Positions 14,968 to 24,696 of a stretch of DNA of 47,454 nt are shown in pieces (within the stretch, counting starts at the first letter, position 1; every line of letters begins with the position of its first letter). Source of the stretch: an uncultured bacterium (lineage in GTDB: Bacteria > Fidelibacterota > Marinisomatia > Marinisomatales > UBA1611). The translations under genes were made by a program, and so were the position numbers. The notes beneath the pieces are model-generated. The model had not been told where the DNA came from and searched no databases. It saw nothing but the letters and a program-made list of their open reading frames with translations. The stretch covers positions 1-47,454 of the forward strand of contig CAJVZI010000009.1 of assembly GCA_913020665.1 (NCBI GenBank). The letters are read 5' to 3'.

Positions 14968-16800
14968 ATGGCATTAATGACATCTATGCGCGAGAGAATG
15001 CACGTGGTACTATGGGCTCTACTCGCTCTTTTTCTTTTAAGTATGACCATAGGTGGTCTAGTTGGTGGTGCAAATATCATTGACCAGCTATTTGGCAATG
15101 TAAATCCTCAGACGACCATTGCACGTATCAATGGTGAGAACATATCGCCTGATAATTTTAATAATCGTGTCAGTCAGCAGCTTCAGAATTCTCGAAGCGC
15201 TGGACAAAACATAAATGATTTTCAGCTCAAGCGTGCAAGGGATGCAGCGTGGGATCAATTATTACAGGATGTTCTTGTATCGCAGGCAGTAGAAAGGCTT
15301 AACATCACTGCGTCTGATGAGGAAGTGATGTTCCACCTTGAGAATAACCCTCCTCCATTCCTAACCCAGAATCAATCATTCCAAACAGATGGTAGTTTTG
15401 ATATGAGCAAATACCTACAAGCGCTTGCAAATCCTGATGGGAATGAATGGGCTCCTATTGAGTCATTTATGAAAAATACTTTTATTCCTAACTATAAGCT
15501 TCAAAAAATGTTAGATGAAAGCATCGTTATTACTGAAGACGACATTAAAACAGAGTTTATCAAGAGGAATATAAATTTCACCTTAACTGGGGCACATATT
15601 ACTGATGCCCGTGTGGCAAAAGAAGATGCGAAGGCAACAGAAGAAGAACTCAAAGCAGAATATGAGAAAACAAGGTCGGACCACACACATGAAGGTCTAA
15701 GGTCGATCACATACGTATCATGGAAAAAAGAACCTTCTTCTCAAGATACCAACTCAGCAAAGGTCCTTGCAACCAAGTTAATGAAAAGGGCAAAAAGTGG
15801 TGAAGATTTTTCTGCTCTTGCAAATGAATATTCGATGGATCCTGGCAACCAGAATGTGAAAGGTGGTGATTTGGGTTGGTTCAAACAAGGCAGGATGGTT
15901 GAGGCATTTGATGAAGCAGCTTTCAAAGCAAAGAAAGGCGAAATAATAGGTCCTGTTGAATCAAACTTTGGCTTCCATGTTATCTTTGTGCGGGATAATC
16001 GCAAGGATGAAAATGGTGACAAAGAGGTTCTTGCGTCTCACATATTGATCAAGACGGAGATGTCACCTTCCACTCTTGCCAATTTAAAAAAGGATGCAAC
16101 ACTTTTTAGCTACGATGCACAGGATGATGGATTTGATAAAGCAGTATCAGATCATGGACTAGCAACTGCTTCATTTGAAAAATTTGATGATAGTGGATAT
16201 TCTGTAACCGGTTTAGGGGGCCTTAGAGCCGCTATACGATTTGCATTTAATGCTAAATTGGATGGTGTGTCTGATATTCTTGAGAATAATCAATATTTTG
16301 TGGTCTGCAAACTTGATTCGATCATACCAGCAGGATATAAAGATTATGAAGAGGTTAGATCACAGATAGAGCTAAGACTAAATAGAGAAAAAGTAAGACA
16401 AGCTACGCTCGAGGAAGCAAATAATTTACTGATCAAGCTTTCTACTTCCGATATGACCCTGAAAGAGTTAATAGAGAGTGAACAGAATATTGATGGCTTT
16501 AAAGAAGAATCCAAAACACTATTGCAAGGATTCCAAACCATAGGAAGGAGTCATTTTGTTAATGGTGCGCTCTTAGATTCTGAACCAGGGAAAATACTGG
16601 GACCACTTGAAACAAACCGTGGACATACTATTGTAGAATTGATCGATATCGCAGAATTTGATTCAACAGCGTATGAAGACCAGAAAGAAAAACTGCGGGA
16701 GCTGATCTTTACTCGTAAGCAAAATGGTTACTTCCAGGCCTGGATGGATGAATTGAAAGAAAATGCAGATATCGTAGATAATAGAAAATTCTATTTTTAG
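14968..16800 (+). CDS. PpiD-like membrane-anchored periplasmic chaperone / parvulin peptidyl-prolyl isomerase
   Basis: A 610-residue protein with one N-terminal membrane anchor (about 12-34) and a large periplasmic part. Residues 45-190 form a SurA/PpiD-type chaperone domain (INGENISPDNFNNRVSQQ...). A parvulin (PpiC-type) domain lies at about 262-345 with FSALANEYSMDP, GGDLGWFKQGRMV and NFGFHVIFV; a second, degenerate copy may follow (ASHILIKTEM). The whole layout matches PpiD, which helps outer-membrane and secreted proteins leave the Sec translocon. The start has a good ribosome binding site (GAAGGGA six bases upstream). It is alone on the plus strand with a 120-base gap before the carboxylase gene, and divergent from the oxidoreductase operon. 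Confidence 0.88.
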   Translation: MALMTSMRERMHVVLWALLALFLLSMTIGGLVGGANIIDQLFGNVNPQTTIARINGENISPDNFNNRVSQQLQNSRSAGQNINDFQLKRARDAAWDQLLQDVLVSQAVERLNITASDEEVMFHLENNPPPFLTQNQSFQTDGSFDMSKYLQALANPDGNEWAPIESFMKNTFIPNYKLQKMLDESIVITEDDIKTEFIKRNINFTLTGAHITDARVAKEDAKATEEELKAEYEKTRSDHTHEGLRSITYVSWKKEPSSQDTNSAKVLATKLMKRAKSGEDFSALANEYSMDPGNQNVKGGDLGWFKQGRMVEAFDEAAFKAKKGEIIGPVESNFGFHVIFVRDNRKDENGDKEVLASHILIKTEMSPSTLANLKKDATLFSYDAQDDGFDKAVSDHGLATASFEKFDDSGYSVTGLGGLRAAIRFAFNAKLDGVSDILENNQYFVVCKLDSIIPAGYKDYEEVRSQIELRLNREKVRQATLEEANNLLIKLSTSDMTLKELIESEQNIDGFKEESKTLLQGFQTIGRSHFVNGALLDSEPGKILGPLETNRGHTIVELIDIAEFDSTAYEDQKEKLRELIFTRKQNGYFQAWMDELKENADIVDNRKFYF

Positions 16801-16920
16801 AATTATTTCAAACCGATAAGCATCATTCTTTTATATTCTACTTTTTTAATTTTAAGTAAATTTCATTCTCAATTTATTTAATAGTTGAATGCCATCTTTA
16901 AAATGCATAAAAACTAGATA

Positions 16921-18519
16921 ATGGCCATCCTAAAAACAAAGATCGATCCGAAATCTGAAAAGTTCAAATCAAATTATGATCATCATAGCCATCTATCTGA
17001 TAAACTATATTCTGATCTAGATGAAATTAGAAAGATGGGCCCCGCACATCGAGTGGAAAAACATAAAGCACGTGGTAAACTAACAGCAAGAGAACGCATT
17101 GAGATCTTAAAAGACCCTGGAAGTGACTTCCTTGAATTTTCAGAATTTGCAGCTTATGAGGTATACGATGACCACGTACCTGCAGCAGGCATCATTACTG
17201 GGATCATTGAAGTGTCAGGTCACTACTGCATTGTTATAGCAAATGATGCTACAGTAAAAGGTGGAACCTACTACCCTCTCACTGTAAAAAAGCACCTTAG
17301 AGCACAAGAAATAGCATTTGAGAATAGATTGCCATGTATTTACCTAGTTGATAGTGGAGGTGCATTCTTACCTAAGCAGGATGAGGTATTTCCGGATCGC
17401 GACCATTTTGGTAGGATATTCTATAATCAGGCCAGAATGAGCGCTGAAGGGATACCACAGTTTGCAGCTGTCATGGGTTCGTGCACAGCGGGAGGTGCAT
17501 ATGTGCCAGCGATGAGCGATGAAGCAGTTATTGTCAATAAAACTGGAACAATATTCCTTGGTGGCCCTCCACTGGTCAAAGCCGCTATTGGAGAGACTGC
17601 TACTGCAGAGGAATTAGGGGGTGCAAAACTACATACCAGATTAAGCGGTGTAGCCGATCATTTTGCTGAGAATGATCAAGATGCGATTGATAAACTTCGA
17701 TCAATAATCGATCATTTACCAGTTATAGAAAGATCAAAGAATGATTTTCATGAGCCTAAATATGATCAAAAAGAACTGCTTGGTATTTTAGAAAAAAGTC
17801 ATCGAAAACCATTTGATATTCATGAGGTAATAGCCAGAATAGTAGACGACTCAAACTTTGAAGAGTTCAAATCAGACTATGGCAAAACTCTTGTAACTGG
17901 TTTTGCAAAAATTGGTGGATCGCCTGTAGGCATCATAGGTAATAATGGCGTTCTTTTCAGCGAGACTGCACTTAAGGGTGCACATTTTGTCGAGATATGC
18001 TGCCAAAGAAAGATTCCCCTGCTATTCTTGCAAAATATTACTGGATTCATGGTTGGTAAAAAAGCAGAAGCAGGTGGGATTGCTAAAGATGGAGCGAAAA
18101 TGGTCCAAGCAGTCGCTACAGCTAATGTTCCAAAGCTAACAGTTATCATAGGTGGAAGCTTTGGGGCGGGTAATTATGCAATGAGCGGTCGTGCTTATCA
18201 ACCTAGATTCCTCTGGATGTGGCCTAATGCAAGAATATCTGTTATGGGTGGTGATCAAGCAGCTGGTGTTATGGCCACTATAAAATCTGATCAGGCAAAG
18301 CAGACCGGTAAAGAACTTTCCACTGCTGAGTTAGAAGAATATAAAAAACCTATTCTTGAAAAGTATGAGAATGAGGGTAACCCTTATTATGCTAGTGCAA
18401 GACTTTGGGATGATGGTGTTATCAGTCCAGTTGATACTAGAAAGGTCCTGATCTTTGCACTTCAAGCTATTAAAAATAATCCCATACCTGATACACAATT
18501 CCCTGTTTTTAGAATGTAA
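16921..18519 (+). CDS. Acyl-CoA carboxylase beta subunit, methylcrotonyl-CoA type
   Basis: A 532-residue carboxyltransferase of the propionyl/methylcrotonyl-CoA carboxylase family. Strong family segments are [20 protein letters not shown] (about 141-160), [31 protein letters not shown] (185-201) and [10 protein letters not shown], which favour the methylcrotonyl-CoA (MccB) branch used in leucine or isoprenoid breakdown. The C-terminal half has [20 protein letters not shown] and [13 protein letters not shown]. The biotin carboxylase/biotin carrier subunit is not in the window, so the partner must be elsewhere. No clear ribosome binding site precedes the ATG. With the epimerase at 46.9 kb it suggests acyl-CoA carboxylation routes in the cell, but the two genes are far apart. 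Confidence 0.88.
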   Translation: MAILKTKIDPKSEKFKSNYDHHSHLSDKLYSDLDEIRKMGPAHRVEKHKARGKLTARERIEILKDPGSDFLEFSEFAAYEVYDDHVPAAGIITGIIEVSGHYCIVIANDATVKGGTYYPLTVKKHLRAQEIAFENRLPCIYLVDSGGAFLPKQDEVFPDRDHFGRIFYNQARMSAEGIPQFAAVMGSCTAGGAYVPAMSDEAVIVNKTGTIFLGGPPLVKAAIGETATAEELGGAKLHTRLSGVADHFAENDQDAIDKLRSIIDHLPVIERSKNDFHEPKYDQKELLGILEKSHRKPFDIHEVIARIVDDSNFEEFKSDYGKTLVTGFAKIGGSPVGIIGNNGVLFSETALKGAHFVEICCQRKIPLLFLQNITGFMVGKKAEAGGIAKDGAKMVQAVATANVPKLTVIIGGSFGAGNYAMSGRAYQPRFLWMWPNARISVMGGDQAAGVMATIKSDQAKQTGKELSTAELEEYKKPILEKYENEGNPYYASARLWDDGVISPVDTRKVLIFALQAIKNNPIPDTQFPVFRM

Positions 18520-18530
18520 ATAGTACATTC

Positions 18531-19406
18531 ATGCATCATAACAAGGATATGAGATTAAACATCCTTATGGTAATAGCTATGCTGACATGGGGACTATCAT
18601 GGACGAATGCTAAAATTCTTGGTCAGTATGCGGATGCTCCATTGATCATGGTCTGGAGGTTCTTTTTTGCTTCTTTGTCCTTTGCGCCTTTCCTAAAGCT
18701 AACAAACGATTCTTTACAATTAACAAAAAAAAATATTTATTTCATTTTAGGTAATGCTCTATGCATGGTCTCCTATAACTACTTTTATTTCAAAGGGACG
18801 CAGATCGGACTTGCTGGCGCTGGCGGTGTTCTTGTTACGACTCTAAATCCGATCTTAACTGCTTTATTTGCTAACTTAATATTTGGTTCTATCATGCAAA
18901 AGAAGGACTGGATTGGCCTTGGGCTGGGACTCATAGGTGGTGCATTTATTATCAGAATATGGGAAATGGATATATCTCAAATGGTCCAATCAGGAAATTT
19001 TTTCTTTATTTCAGCATCCCTGTCATGGGTTTGTGTTACTATAATAACATCAAGGTCTAAGGATACGATTCCATTCATGGCTTATAGTTTTTGGAGTTTT
19101 ACTTTCGCATGTTTATTAAGTATCCCAATATCAATGAATGAAGATCTTCTGATCATATTTAATTTTGACCATATCTTTTGGTTAAACCTTTTTATGTTAT
19201 CAGTTTTAGCAATGTCATTTGGTACTTCTATCTATTTTCTTGCTTCTTTGCGCTTAGGTGCAAAAAGATCTAGTTCTTATATTTTTCTAGTGCCATTAAC
19301 TGCAATGGGATTTGCCATGTACCTTCTATCTGAACCTCTACTCCTATCCACTTTAATTGGTGGTATTTTGGGAATTATAGCAGTCTATTTGATAAATAAA
19401 GAGTAA
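18531..19406 (+). CDS. EamA/DMT-family transporter
   Basis: A 291-residue protein with ten hydrophobic segments arranged as two EamA repeats, the standard drug/metabolite transporter topology. The first repeat contains MLTWGLSWTNAKILGQYADA and GAGGVLVTTLNPILTALFAN; the second begins near GNFFFISASLSWVCVTII. Members export amino acids or metabolites; the substrate is not readable. The first ATG at 18531 lacks a ribosome binding site; a second in-frame ATG at 18549 is possible but an AAGGA lies too close to it. The gap to the carboxylase stop is eleven bases and the hydrolase gene follows after 22, so a three-gene plus-strand unit is likely. Confidence 0.85.
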   Translation: MHHNKDMRLNILMVIAMLTWGLSWTNAKILGQYADAPLIMVWRFFFASLSFAPFLKLTNDSLQLTKKNIYFILGNALCMVSYNYFYFKGTQIGLAGAGGVLVTTLNPILTALFANLIFGSIMQKKDWIGLGLGLIGGAFIIRIWEMDISQMVQSGNFFFISASLSWVCVTIITSRSKDTIPFMAYSFWSFTFACLLSIPISMNEDLLIIFNFDHIFWLNLFMLSVLAMSFGTSIYFLASLRLGAKRSSSYIFLVPLTAMGFAMYLLSEPLLLSTLIGGILGIIAVYLINKE

Positions 19407-19428
19407 TTAGATAACTAAAGGATACACA

Positions 19429-20694
19429 ATGGTCATCAATCAATATACATATTCAAAAATGTTAATAAAGGAACACAATTTTCTCGTTCCTTTAGACTAT
19501 GATAATGAAGAGGATAAAAAGATATCAATTTTTGTAAGGGAAATAGTAGATGAGGAATATGGAAATAAAGGCCTCCCCTATCTAATTTTTTTTCAAGGTG
19601 GCCCAGGATATGAGTCACCAAGACCTATTACAAATTCAGGATGGATCAAGAAAGCTAGTCAAAAGTATAGAATATTATTACTAGATCAAAGAGGCACAGG
19701 TTTAAGCACGCCTATATCACAAGAATCATTATCTGGCATGGATGATGAAGGAATAGCTAAATATCTGACCTTTTTCAGAGCTGATAATATTGTAAGAGAT
19801 GCTGAACGAATTAGAGACAACCTCATAAAGGATGGTAAGTGGTCGGTTCTAGGGCAAAGTTTTGGCGGATTTTGTGCAACTCATTACCTATCATTCTATC
19901 CCAATAGTTTAGATCAAGTTTTTATTACAGGTGGACTACCTCCATTAAAAGCACATCCAGATGATATTTATCGTGCAACATACAAAAGGGTGATAGAAAA
20001 AAATAAATTATTATACAAAATTTTCCCTCATGCAAAGAAGAATGCCAGGCGCATTGCTGATCATTTGATAGAAAACAAAATACACCTTCCAAATGGAGAT
20101 CAATTAACTATAGAAAGGTTCCAACAGCTTGGCTTAAGCCTTGGTTTTAGTGATGGTATGGCAACTCTAAATTATTTATTTGAGAAGGCATTTATAAATA
20201 AAGATCTATCCTATTCATTTTTAAAAAATGTTCTTTCACTACAAACTTTTGACACCAATCCTATTTTCAGTATTTTGCATGAATCCTGCTACGCACAAAA
20301 TTTCTCCACAGACTGGGCAGCAAATCGAATTTTGGGAGAATTCCCAGAGTTTGAAATTGATAGAAAAGACGAAATATATTTTACAGGAGAAATGATCTAC
20401 CCCTGGATGCTAGATAAATATCAATCGCTGGCACCTTTTAAGAAGGCAGCAAATTTTCTAGCTAAAAAAAGTGATTGGCCTATGCTATATGATGAACAAA
20501 GATTAAAAAATAATAAAGTTCCCATAGCTGCAGCGGTCTACACAAACGATATGTATGTAGACAGGGAGTATTCCATGGAAACAGCAAGTATTATTCCAAA
20601 TATCAGTATATGGGAAACAGATATATTTGAACACAATGCATTACGAAGTAATGGTGAAAAAGTATTGGATTCACTCTTTTCCAGGGTAATATAA
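19429..20694 (+). CDS. Proline-iminopeptidase-like alpha/beta hydrolase (family S33)
   Basis: A 421-residue cytoplasmic hydrolase. The S33 signature QGGPGYESP (about 56-64) gives the oxyanion region, LDQRGTGLSTP follows, and the nucleophile is Ser144 in GQSFGG. The likely acid is the Asp in YTNDMYVD and the base His402 in FEHNALR. The longer cap and ND-MYVD pattern fit the family branch of about 420 residues that removes N-terminal proline or other residues from peptides. AAGGAT eight bases before the ATG is a fair ribosome binding site. Together with aminopeptidase C and the DPP-IV-like enzyme it adds to peptide-degrading capacity. Its stop lies one base from the stop of the convergent thioesterase gene. 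Confidence 0.85.
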   Translation: MVINQYTYSKMLIKEHNFLVPLDYDNEEDKKISIFVREIVDEEYGNKGLPYLIFFQGGPGYESPRPITNSGWIKKASQKYRILLLDQRGTGLSTPISQESLSGMDDEGIAKYLTFFRADNIVRDAERIRDNLIKDGKWSVLGQSFGGFCATHYLSFYPNSLDQVFITGGLPPLKAHPDDIYRATYKRVIEKNKLLYKIFPHAKKNARRIADHLIENKIHLPNGDQLTIERFQQLGLSLGFSDGMATLNYLFEKAFINKDLSYSFLKNVLSLQTFDTNPIFSILHESCYAQNFSTDWAANRILGEFPEFEIDRKDEIYFTGEMIYPWMLDKYQSLAPFKKAANFLAKKSDWPMLYDEQRLKNNKVPIAAAVYTNDMYVDREYSMETASIIPNISIWETDIFEHNALRSNGEKVLDSLFSRVI

Positions 20695-20695
20695 G

Positions 20696-21100
20696 TTACA
20701 TATTATCTTGAATCGTATTTAATACAAGATCTGGAATCCTTATTGCTCGTCCTGATTGGTTCATAAAAGCATGGACTGTATAACCTTTGACCAACAATTC
20801 ATTTGAATGGTCCTTATATACATTATAATCTATTTTTAATCTTGCCTTTGGAATATCTAGAATAGTTGTTTTGATGATCAGGTCCTGCTCAAACTTTGCA
20901 CCTTTTGAATATTCACAGTGACTTTCTATTACTGGCAGTTGTATACCCTGATTTTCTATAGACGTAACATCCAATCCAATTGAGTTTAATAATTCCGTAC
21001 GGGCTTCTTCAAAATATTCAAAGTATCTTGAATAGTACACAATACCCATCTGGTCTACATCTTTGTAATAGACCTTAACTGGATGGTCATATTGTATCAT
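20696..21100 (-). CDS. Acyl-CoA thioesterase, YbgC / 4-hydroxybenzoyl-CoA type
   Basis: A 134-residue single hot-dog-fold protein of normal length. The N-terminal signature YYKDVDQMGIVYYSRYFEYF contains the catalytic Asp16 of the YbgC/4HBT branch, followed by EEARTELLNSIG. Such enzymes cleave short or branched acyl-CoA thioesters; in Tol-Pal-linked cases they act near the envelope. It is the last gene of the lgt operon, its ATG sharing one base with the accA stop. That placement beside accA suggests a link with acyl-CoA or fatty-acid metabolism. It ends one base from a convergent gene. Confidence 0.9.
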   Translation of the reverse strand: MIQYDHPVKVYYKDVDQMGIVYYSRYFEYFEEARTELLNSIGLDVTSIENQGIQLPVIESHCEYSKGAKFEQDLIIKTTILDIPKARLKIDYNVYKDHSNELLVKGYTVHAFMNQSGRAIRIPDLVLNTIQDNM

Positions 21101-22056
21101 TAAACTTCTTTAAAATATCCAAGCGCATCATATTTTTTTATCCTATTATCTAAGAATTTTTCAGGTTTTATCTTAGAAAGTAATTCTACCTCTTCTATCA
21201 AAGCTTTCTTCAGTAGATCTGCTGAGGATTCAAAATCACGGTGTGCCCCCCCATTAGGTTCTTCAATAATTCTTTCACATATTCCCATTTCTTCGAGATC
21301 TGTAGGGATAGGTTTTAGAGCCTCTGCTGCATCTTCAGCTCGTTTTGCATCTCTAAATAAAATAGATGCACATCCCTCCGGGCTAATAACAGAATACCAT
21401 GTATTTTCCATCATTAACATTTTATCACATACTCCAATACCTAATGCACCGCCACTAGCGCCTTCACCAATTACTACACTAATGATCGGAACCTTTAAAG
21501 ATGACATTTCCATTAAATTACGTGCAATAGCTTCGCCTTGCCCTCTTTCCTCTGCTCCAATTCCAGGATAAGCACCGATCGTATCCATAAAAGTGATAAC
21601 AGGAAGTCTAAATTTTTCAGCTAGTTTCATGATACGCATTGCTTTGCGGTATCCCTCTGGACGCATCATACCAAAATTTCGGAATAGATTTTCTTTTGTA
21701 TTTCTTCCCTTTTGCTGTCCGATCCATGCTATTTTATACTCATCCATATGCCCAATACCAGCAACCACGGCATGATCATCCATATAGTGTCGATCACCGT
21801 GTAACTCTATAAAATTATTAGAGAAATAATTAATATAGTCTAATGAATACGGACGATCTGGATGTCTAGCTAATTGAATACGCTGCCATCTTGTTAATCC
21901 CGAATAAATATTTTGAATTAAGGCAGCACGCTCTTCCTTTAAATTGGTTAAAGATTGAAGATCATTTTTACTCGGATCAGTTAAAGAACTCAAAGATATG
22001 ATCTGATCATCGAGGGCTTTTATTGGTTTTTCAAAATCAAGATAGTAATTAGACAT
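21100..22056 (-). CDS. accA: Acetyl-CoA carboxylase carboxyltransferase subunit alpha
   Basis: A 318-residue AccA of standard length. The N-terminal helical region (MSNYYLDFEKPIKALDDQI) is followed by the crotonase-like carboxyltransferase core with RHPDRPYSLDYI, ELHGDRHYMDDHAVV, IGQQKGRNTKENLFRNFGM, MDTIGAYPGIGAEERGQ and GEGASGGALGIGV. With AccD it transfers CO2 from carboxybiotin to acetyl-CoA to give malonyl-CoA for fatty-acid synthesis. AccD and the biotin subunits are not in the window. It lies five bases after the phosphosugar transferase gene and overlaps the thioesterase start by one base, inside the envelope operon. Confidence 0.97.
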   Translation of the reverse strand: MSNYYLDFEKPIKALDDQIISLSSLTDPSKNDLQSLTNLKEERAALIQNIYSGLTRWQRIQLARHPDRPYSLDYINYFSNNFIELHGDRHYMDDHAVVAGIGHMDEYKIAWIGQQKGRNTKENLFRNFGMMRPEGYRKAMRIMKLAEKFRLPVITFMDTIGAYPGIGAEERGQGEAIARNLMEMSSLKVPIISVVIGEGASGGALGIGVCDKMLMMENTWYSVISPEGCASILFRDAKRAEDAAEALKPIPTDLEEMGICERIIEEPNGGAHRDFESSADLLKKALIEEVELLSKIKPEKFLDNRIKKYDALGYFKEV

Positions 22057-22061
22057 GCGAA

Positions 22062-23111
22062 TTATGGGTAGTTTTTATCTAGCTCATATAAAATGGTGAG
22101 TCCGAGTAACATAGTAAGGGAGAATACAACATTTGCAAAAATGACAGGTAAATTTAAACATAAATAACCGACCATACTCATAACTAAGGATATGCCATGT
22201 AATATGAGTACGGAATGATGAATTGGTATTCCTCTAGATGATAAACGATGGTATGTATGATCACGAGATGCTTTATAAATCGTCTTATTCCTTCTGAGCC
22301 TTGATGAAACAACTAAGATCAGATCAAACAAAGGCACATAAAATATCAATATAGGTACAAACCAAGTGGAAGATTGTATTCCTGTATTTGGATTATAAAC
22401 TATGGCAGTTGCTGCTAATAAGAATCCTAGGGTTTGTGCTCCAGAATCGCCTAAAAATAGCTTAGCAGGGTATGAATTAAAAAAATATAATCCAATGCAG
22501 ATACCCAATAGTATAGCACAAAAGTAAATAATAACTATCTGCCCCGTAGTTAATGAGATGACTAAAAAGAATGCGGCTGATAAGCCACTCAATCCAACAG
22601 ACAGTCCATCAGAACTATCTATAAAATTGAATGCATTTGTCAATGTTACCACCCATAAGATCGTTATCAAGAGATTAAGCCAATTATCTAAATTCGACCC
22701 AGTCCTATAAATGAATTCAGGAGAATCAAATATATTGACCTGCACACCTAAATAGATCAAAACTATAGCTCCAATGATCTGGCCTATCAACTTCAGTGTT
22801 GGTGTAAGATTTATATAATCATCTATGAGACCAAAGATACCGATTATACAGCCTGAAACTAGTATTGCTTTTATCTCTGTATCTTGCCACATACCTGTAA
22901 TGATCATCATTATGATCATAGTGTCTATCAATACAACTCCCCCCGTAAGTGGCACCGCATTGCTATGATTTTTATGCTCAGCGCTCCCTGGAATGTCCAT
23001 CAATCCTACCCGTGGTGCTATTTTAATACTAAACCATCCTAAAACGACTGATATCGTAATGCTACCCAAAAGTAAAAGCATAACATTATCCATGTTTTGA
23101 AATTGTTCCAT
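22062..23111 (-). CDS. Undecaprenyl-phosphate sugar-1-phosphate transferase, WecA/TagO-like
   Basis: A 349-residue membrane protein with about eleven hydrophobic segments, of the MraY/WecA superfamily. Conserved cytoplasmic-loop motifs are HKNHSNAVPLTGG, the Asp pair in GLIDDYINLTPTLKL (Asp97-Asp98), NAFNFIDSSDGL (159-170), FLGDSGAQTLGF and DHTYHRLSSRGI. It moves a sugar phosphate, probably a HexNAc, from UDP-sugar to the polyprenyl phosphate carrier and so starts a surface glycan. The usual NxxDGxDG core reads D-S-S-D-G here, with the first Gly changed to Ser but both Asp retained. It abuts the glycosyltransferase stop and leads into accA after five bases. Confidence 0.88.
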   Translation of the reverse strand: MEQFQNMDNVMLLLLGSITISVVLGWFSIKIAPRVGLMDIPGSAEHKNHSNAVPLTGGVVLIDTMIIMMIITGMWQDTEIKAILVSGCIIGIFGLIDDYINLTPTLKLIGQIIGAIVLIYLGVQVNIFDSPEFIYRTGSNLDNWLNLLITILWVVTLTNAFNFIDSSDGLSVGLSGLSAAFFLVISLTTGQIVIIYFCAILLGICIGLYFFNSYPAKLFLGDSGAQTLGFLLAATAIVYNPNTGIQSSTWFVPILIFYVPLFDLILVVSSRLRRNKTIYKASRDHTYHRLSSRGIPIHHSVLILHGISLVMSMVGYLCLNLPVIFANVVFSLTMLLGLTILYELDKNYP

Positions 23112-23975
23112 TTATTTTTTGATCAAATATGTGATTTGAGTAAATATGAGCTTAGCTATCATTATTATTAGGTAGAATATGTTAAAAATATTTGGATAAT
23201 CATTAGCAAAATGTTTATAAAAATAACGTACATATGATCTATGCCATTCAAAAATGGCCCTAGATCTTACCGAATGAGATCCACCCTGCCCTCCTATGTG
23301 TTTTACAATTGATTCAGGATAATAATAGATCTTCCATCCATTATTCTTGGCAGTTAAACAATAATCAGAGTCTTCCTGATAGGCAAAATATTGCTCGTCA
23401 AAATAACCTATATCATCAATGACGTTATTCCGAATGACCATGCATGATCCAGACACTCCGCTTACTTCATTAATATCATCAGTATTCAAATGATTTAGGT
23501 GATAACCAGTATATTTTTTATCCGATGGAAATAATTTAGATAGACCAAGGAAATAAGAGAATACTGCAGCAGGACGTGCGATACCTCTTCTGCAAGAACG
23601 TTGAAATACCCCAGAATCATCAATAACCTTTGGACCCACAATACCAATACTGTCATCTGATCTTAAAAATTGTAAGATCTGTGATATAGAATTTGGCATT
23701 AATATAGAATCAGGGTTTAATATAACTTTATAATCTCCCTTACTACATTTCAAAGCTTGATTGATAGCTTTTGTATAGCCTTCATTCCTTGAATTAGTAA
23801 TAACACTAACATTGGGATAATGCTCGCGAATATATTCCACCGAACCATCATTAGAATTATTATCCGTTATAATTATTTCATAGGAAGTTGTATCTAGTGA
23901 TCCTGGTATTGAAATCAAACAATCATTTAAATGGTTTTTCGCATTTAGGTTAACAACACAAAAAGAAACATCCAT
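23112..23975 (-). CDS. Family 2 glycosyltransferase, rhamnosyltransferase-like
   Basis: A 287-residue GT2 enzyme of the WbbL/rhamnosyltransferase type. It begins MDVSFCVVNLNAK, the first Rossmann strand, followed by DNNSNDGS, the metal-binding LNPDS and the acceptor-site segment YFAYQEDSDYCL. The C-terminal 25 residues are hydrophobic and may anchor it to the membrane. The reading frame is open for 22 more codons to 24041, but those overlap the upstream gene; starting at 23975 leaves seven bases after that gene's stop and matches the family's normal N-terminus. With RfbD upstream, dTDP-rhamnose is a possible donor. It lies between the mannose-synthase-like gene and the WecA-like gene. Confidence 0.88.
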   Translation of the reverse strand: MDVSFCVVNLNAKNHLNDCLISIPGSLDTTSYEIIITDNNSNDGSVEYIREHYPNVSVITNSRNEGYTKAINQALKCSKGDYKVILNPDSILMPNSISQILQFLRSDDSIGIVGPKVIDDSGVFQRSCRRGIARPAAVFSYFLGLSKLFPSDKKYTGYHLNHLNTDDINEVSGVSGSCMVIRNNVIDDIGYFDEQYFAYQEDSDYCLTAKNNGWKIYYYPESIVKHIGGQGGSHSVRSRAIFEWHRSYVRYFYKHFANDYPNIFNIFYLIIMIAKLIFTQITYLIKK

Positions 23976-23982
23976 ATTTGCA

Positions 23983-24696
23983 TTATATCCAGCCAAATAT
24001 CTTCCATATTCTGAGGCGCCAGACCATCCAGATCGCTTCATACATTATAGACTTTGACATTTTTGATTCACCTATGGTACGATCTACAAAAATGATAGGT
24101 TCTTCTTTAATTCTAGCACCAAGTCTCCATGATCTGAAATTCATCTCGATCTGGAAAGAATAGCCCTGTGATCTAACCTTTTTTAGTTCAATATCATTTA
24201 ATAGAGTTCCACGCCAGGCCTTAAATCCACCAGTACCATCATTGATCGGCATTCCAGTTATAAACCTCGAATACATATTAGCACCATAACTTAATATCAG
24301 CCTTCGAATCGGCCAGTTCACCACACTCACGCCATTGACATATCTACTGCCTATTACAAGGTCATGGTCTTTTAATCTAGATACCAATCTAGGCACATCA
24401 TTTGGATCATGTGATAGATCAGCATCCATTTGTACAATATGGTCATAATTATTTTCTAATGCCCATTTAAATCCAAATAAATATGCAGTACCAAGCCCTG
24501 CCTTACCTGGTCTCTCCTCCAAATGAAGATTTGGATAGGTAGATTGTAATTCTTTTACCTTTAGCGCTGTACCATCTGGTGAATTATCGTCTACGATCAA
24601 AAGATGGTAGCCTGGGTCAAGATCAAATACCTGCTTAACCAAACTCTTAATATTTTTTATCTCATTATAGGTAGGAGATATAATTAATGTTTTCAT
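23983..24696 (-). CDS. Polyprenol-phosphate mannosyltransferase (DPM1-like, GT2)
   Basis: A 237-residue GT2 enzyme close in layout to dolichol/polyprenol-phosphate mannose synthase. Motifs are IISPTYNEIKNIKSL, VDDNSPDGT, the DxD-type MDADLSHDP, GSRYVNG and NDGTGGFKAWRG; the C-terminus ends with amphipathic basic residues (WMVWRLRIWKIFGWI) but has no multi-pass domain. It would transfer a hexose from a GDP or UDP donor to polyprenyl phosphate at the inner membrane, making a donor for periplasmic glycosylation. The start overlaps the rfbD stop by four bases, showing coupled translation. Confidence 0.9.
   Translation of the reverse strand: MKTLIISPTYNEIKNIKSLVKQVFDLDPGYHLLIVDDNSPDGTALKVKELQSTYPNLHLEERPGKAGLGTAYLFGFKWALENNYDHIVQMDADLSHDPNDVPRLVSRLKDHDLVIGSRYVNGVSVVNWPIRRLILSYGANMYSRFITGMPINDGTGGFKAWRGTLLNDIELKKVRSQGYSFQIEMNFRSWRLGARIKEEPIIFVDRTIGESKMSKSIMYEAIWMVWRLRIWKIFGWI

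Noticed and set aside
15741-16022. Minus-strand open frame inside the PpiD-like gene
   Set aside because: It is a shadow of the well-supported parvulin domain on the other strand, as are the other antisense frames within lepA, uvrB, uvrC and asnS.
23976-24041. Longer N-terminus of the GT2 glycosyltransferase
   Set aside because: The extra 22 residues overlap the upstream gene and do not match GT2 N-termini; MDVSFCVVN at 23975 does.
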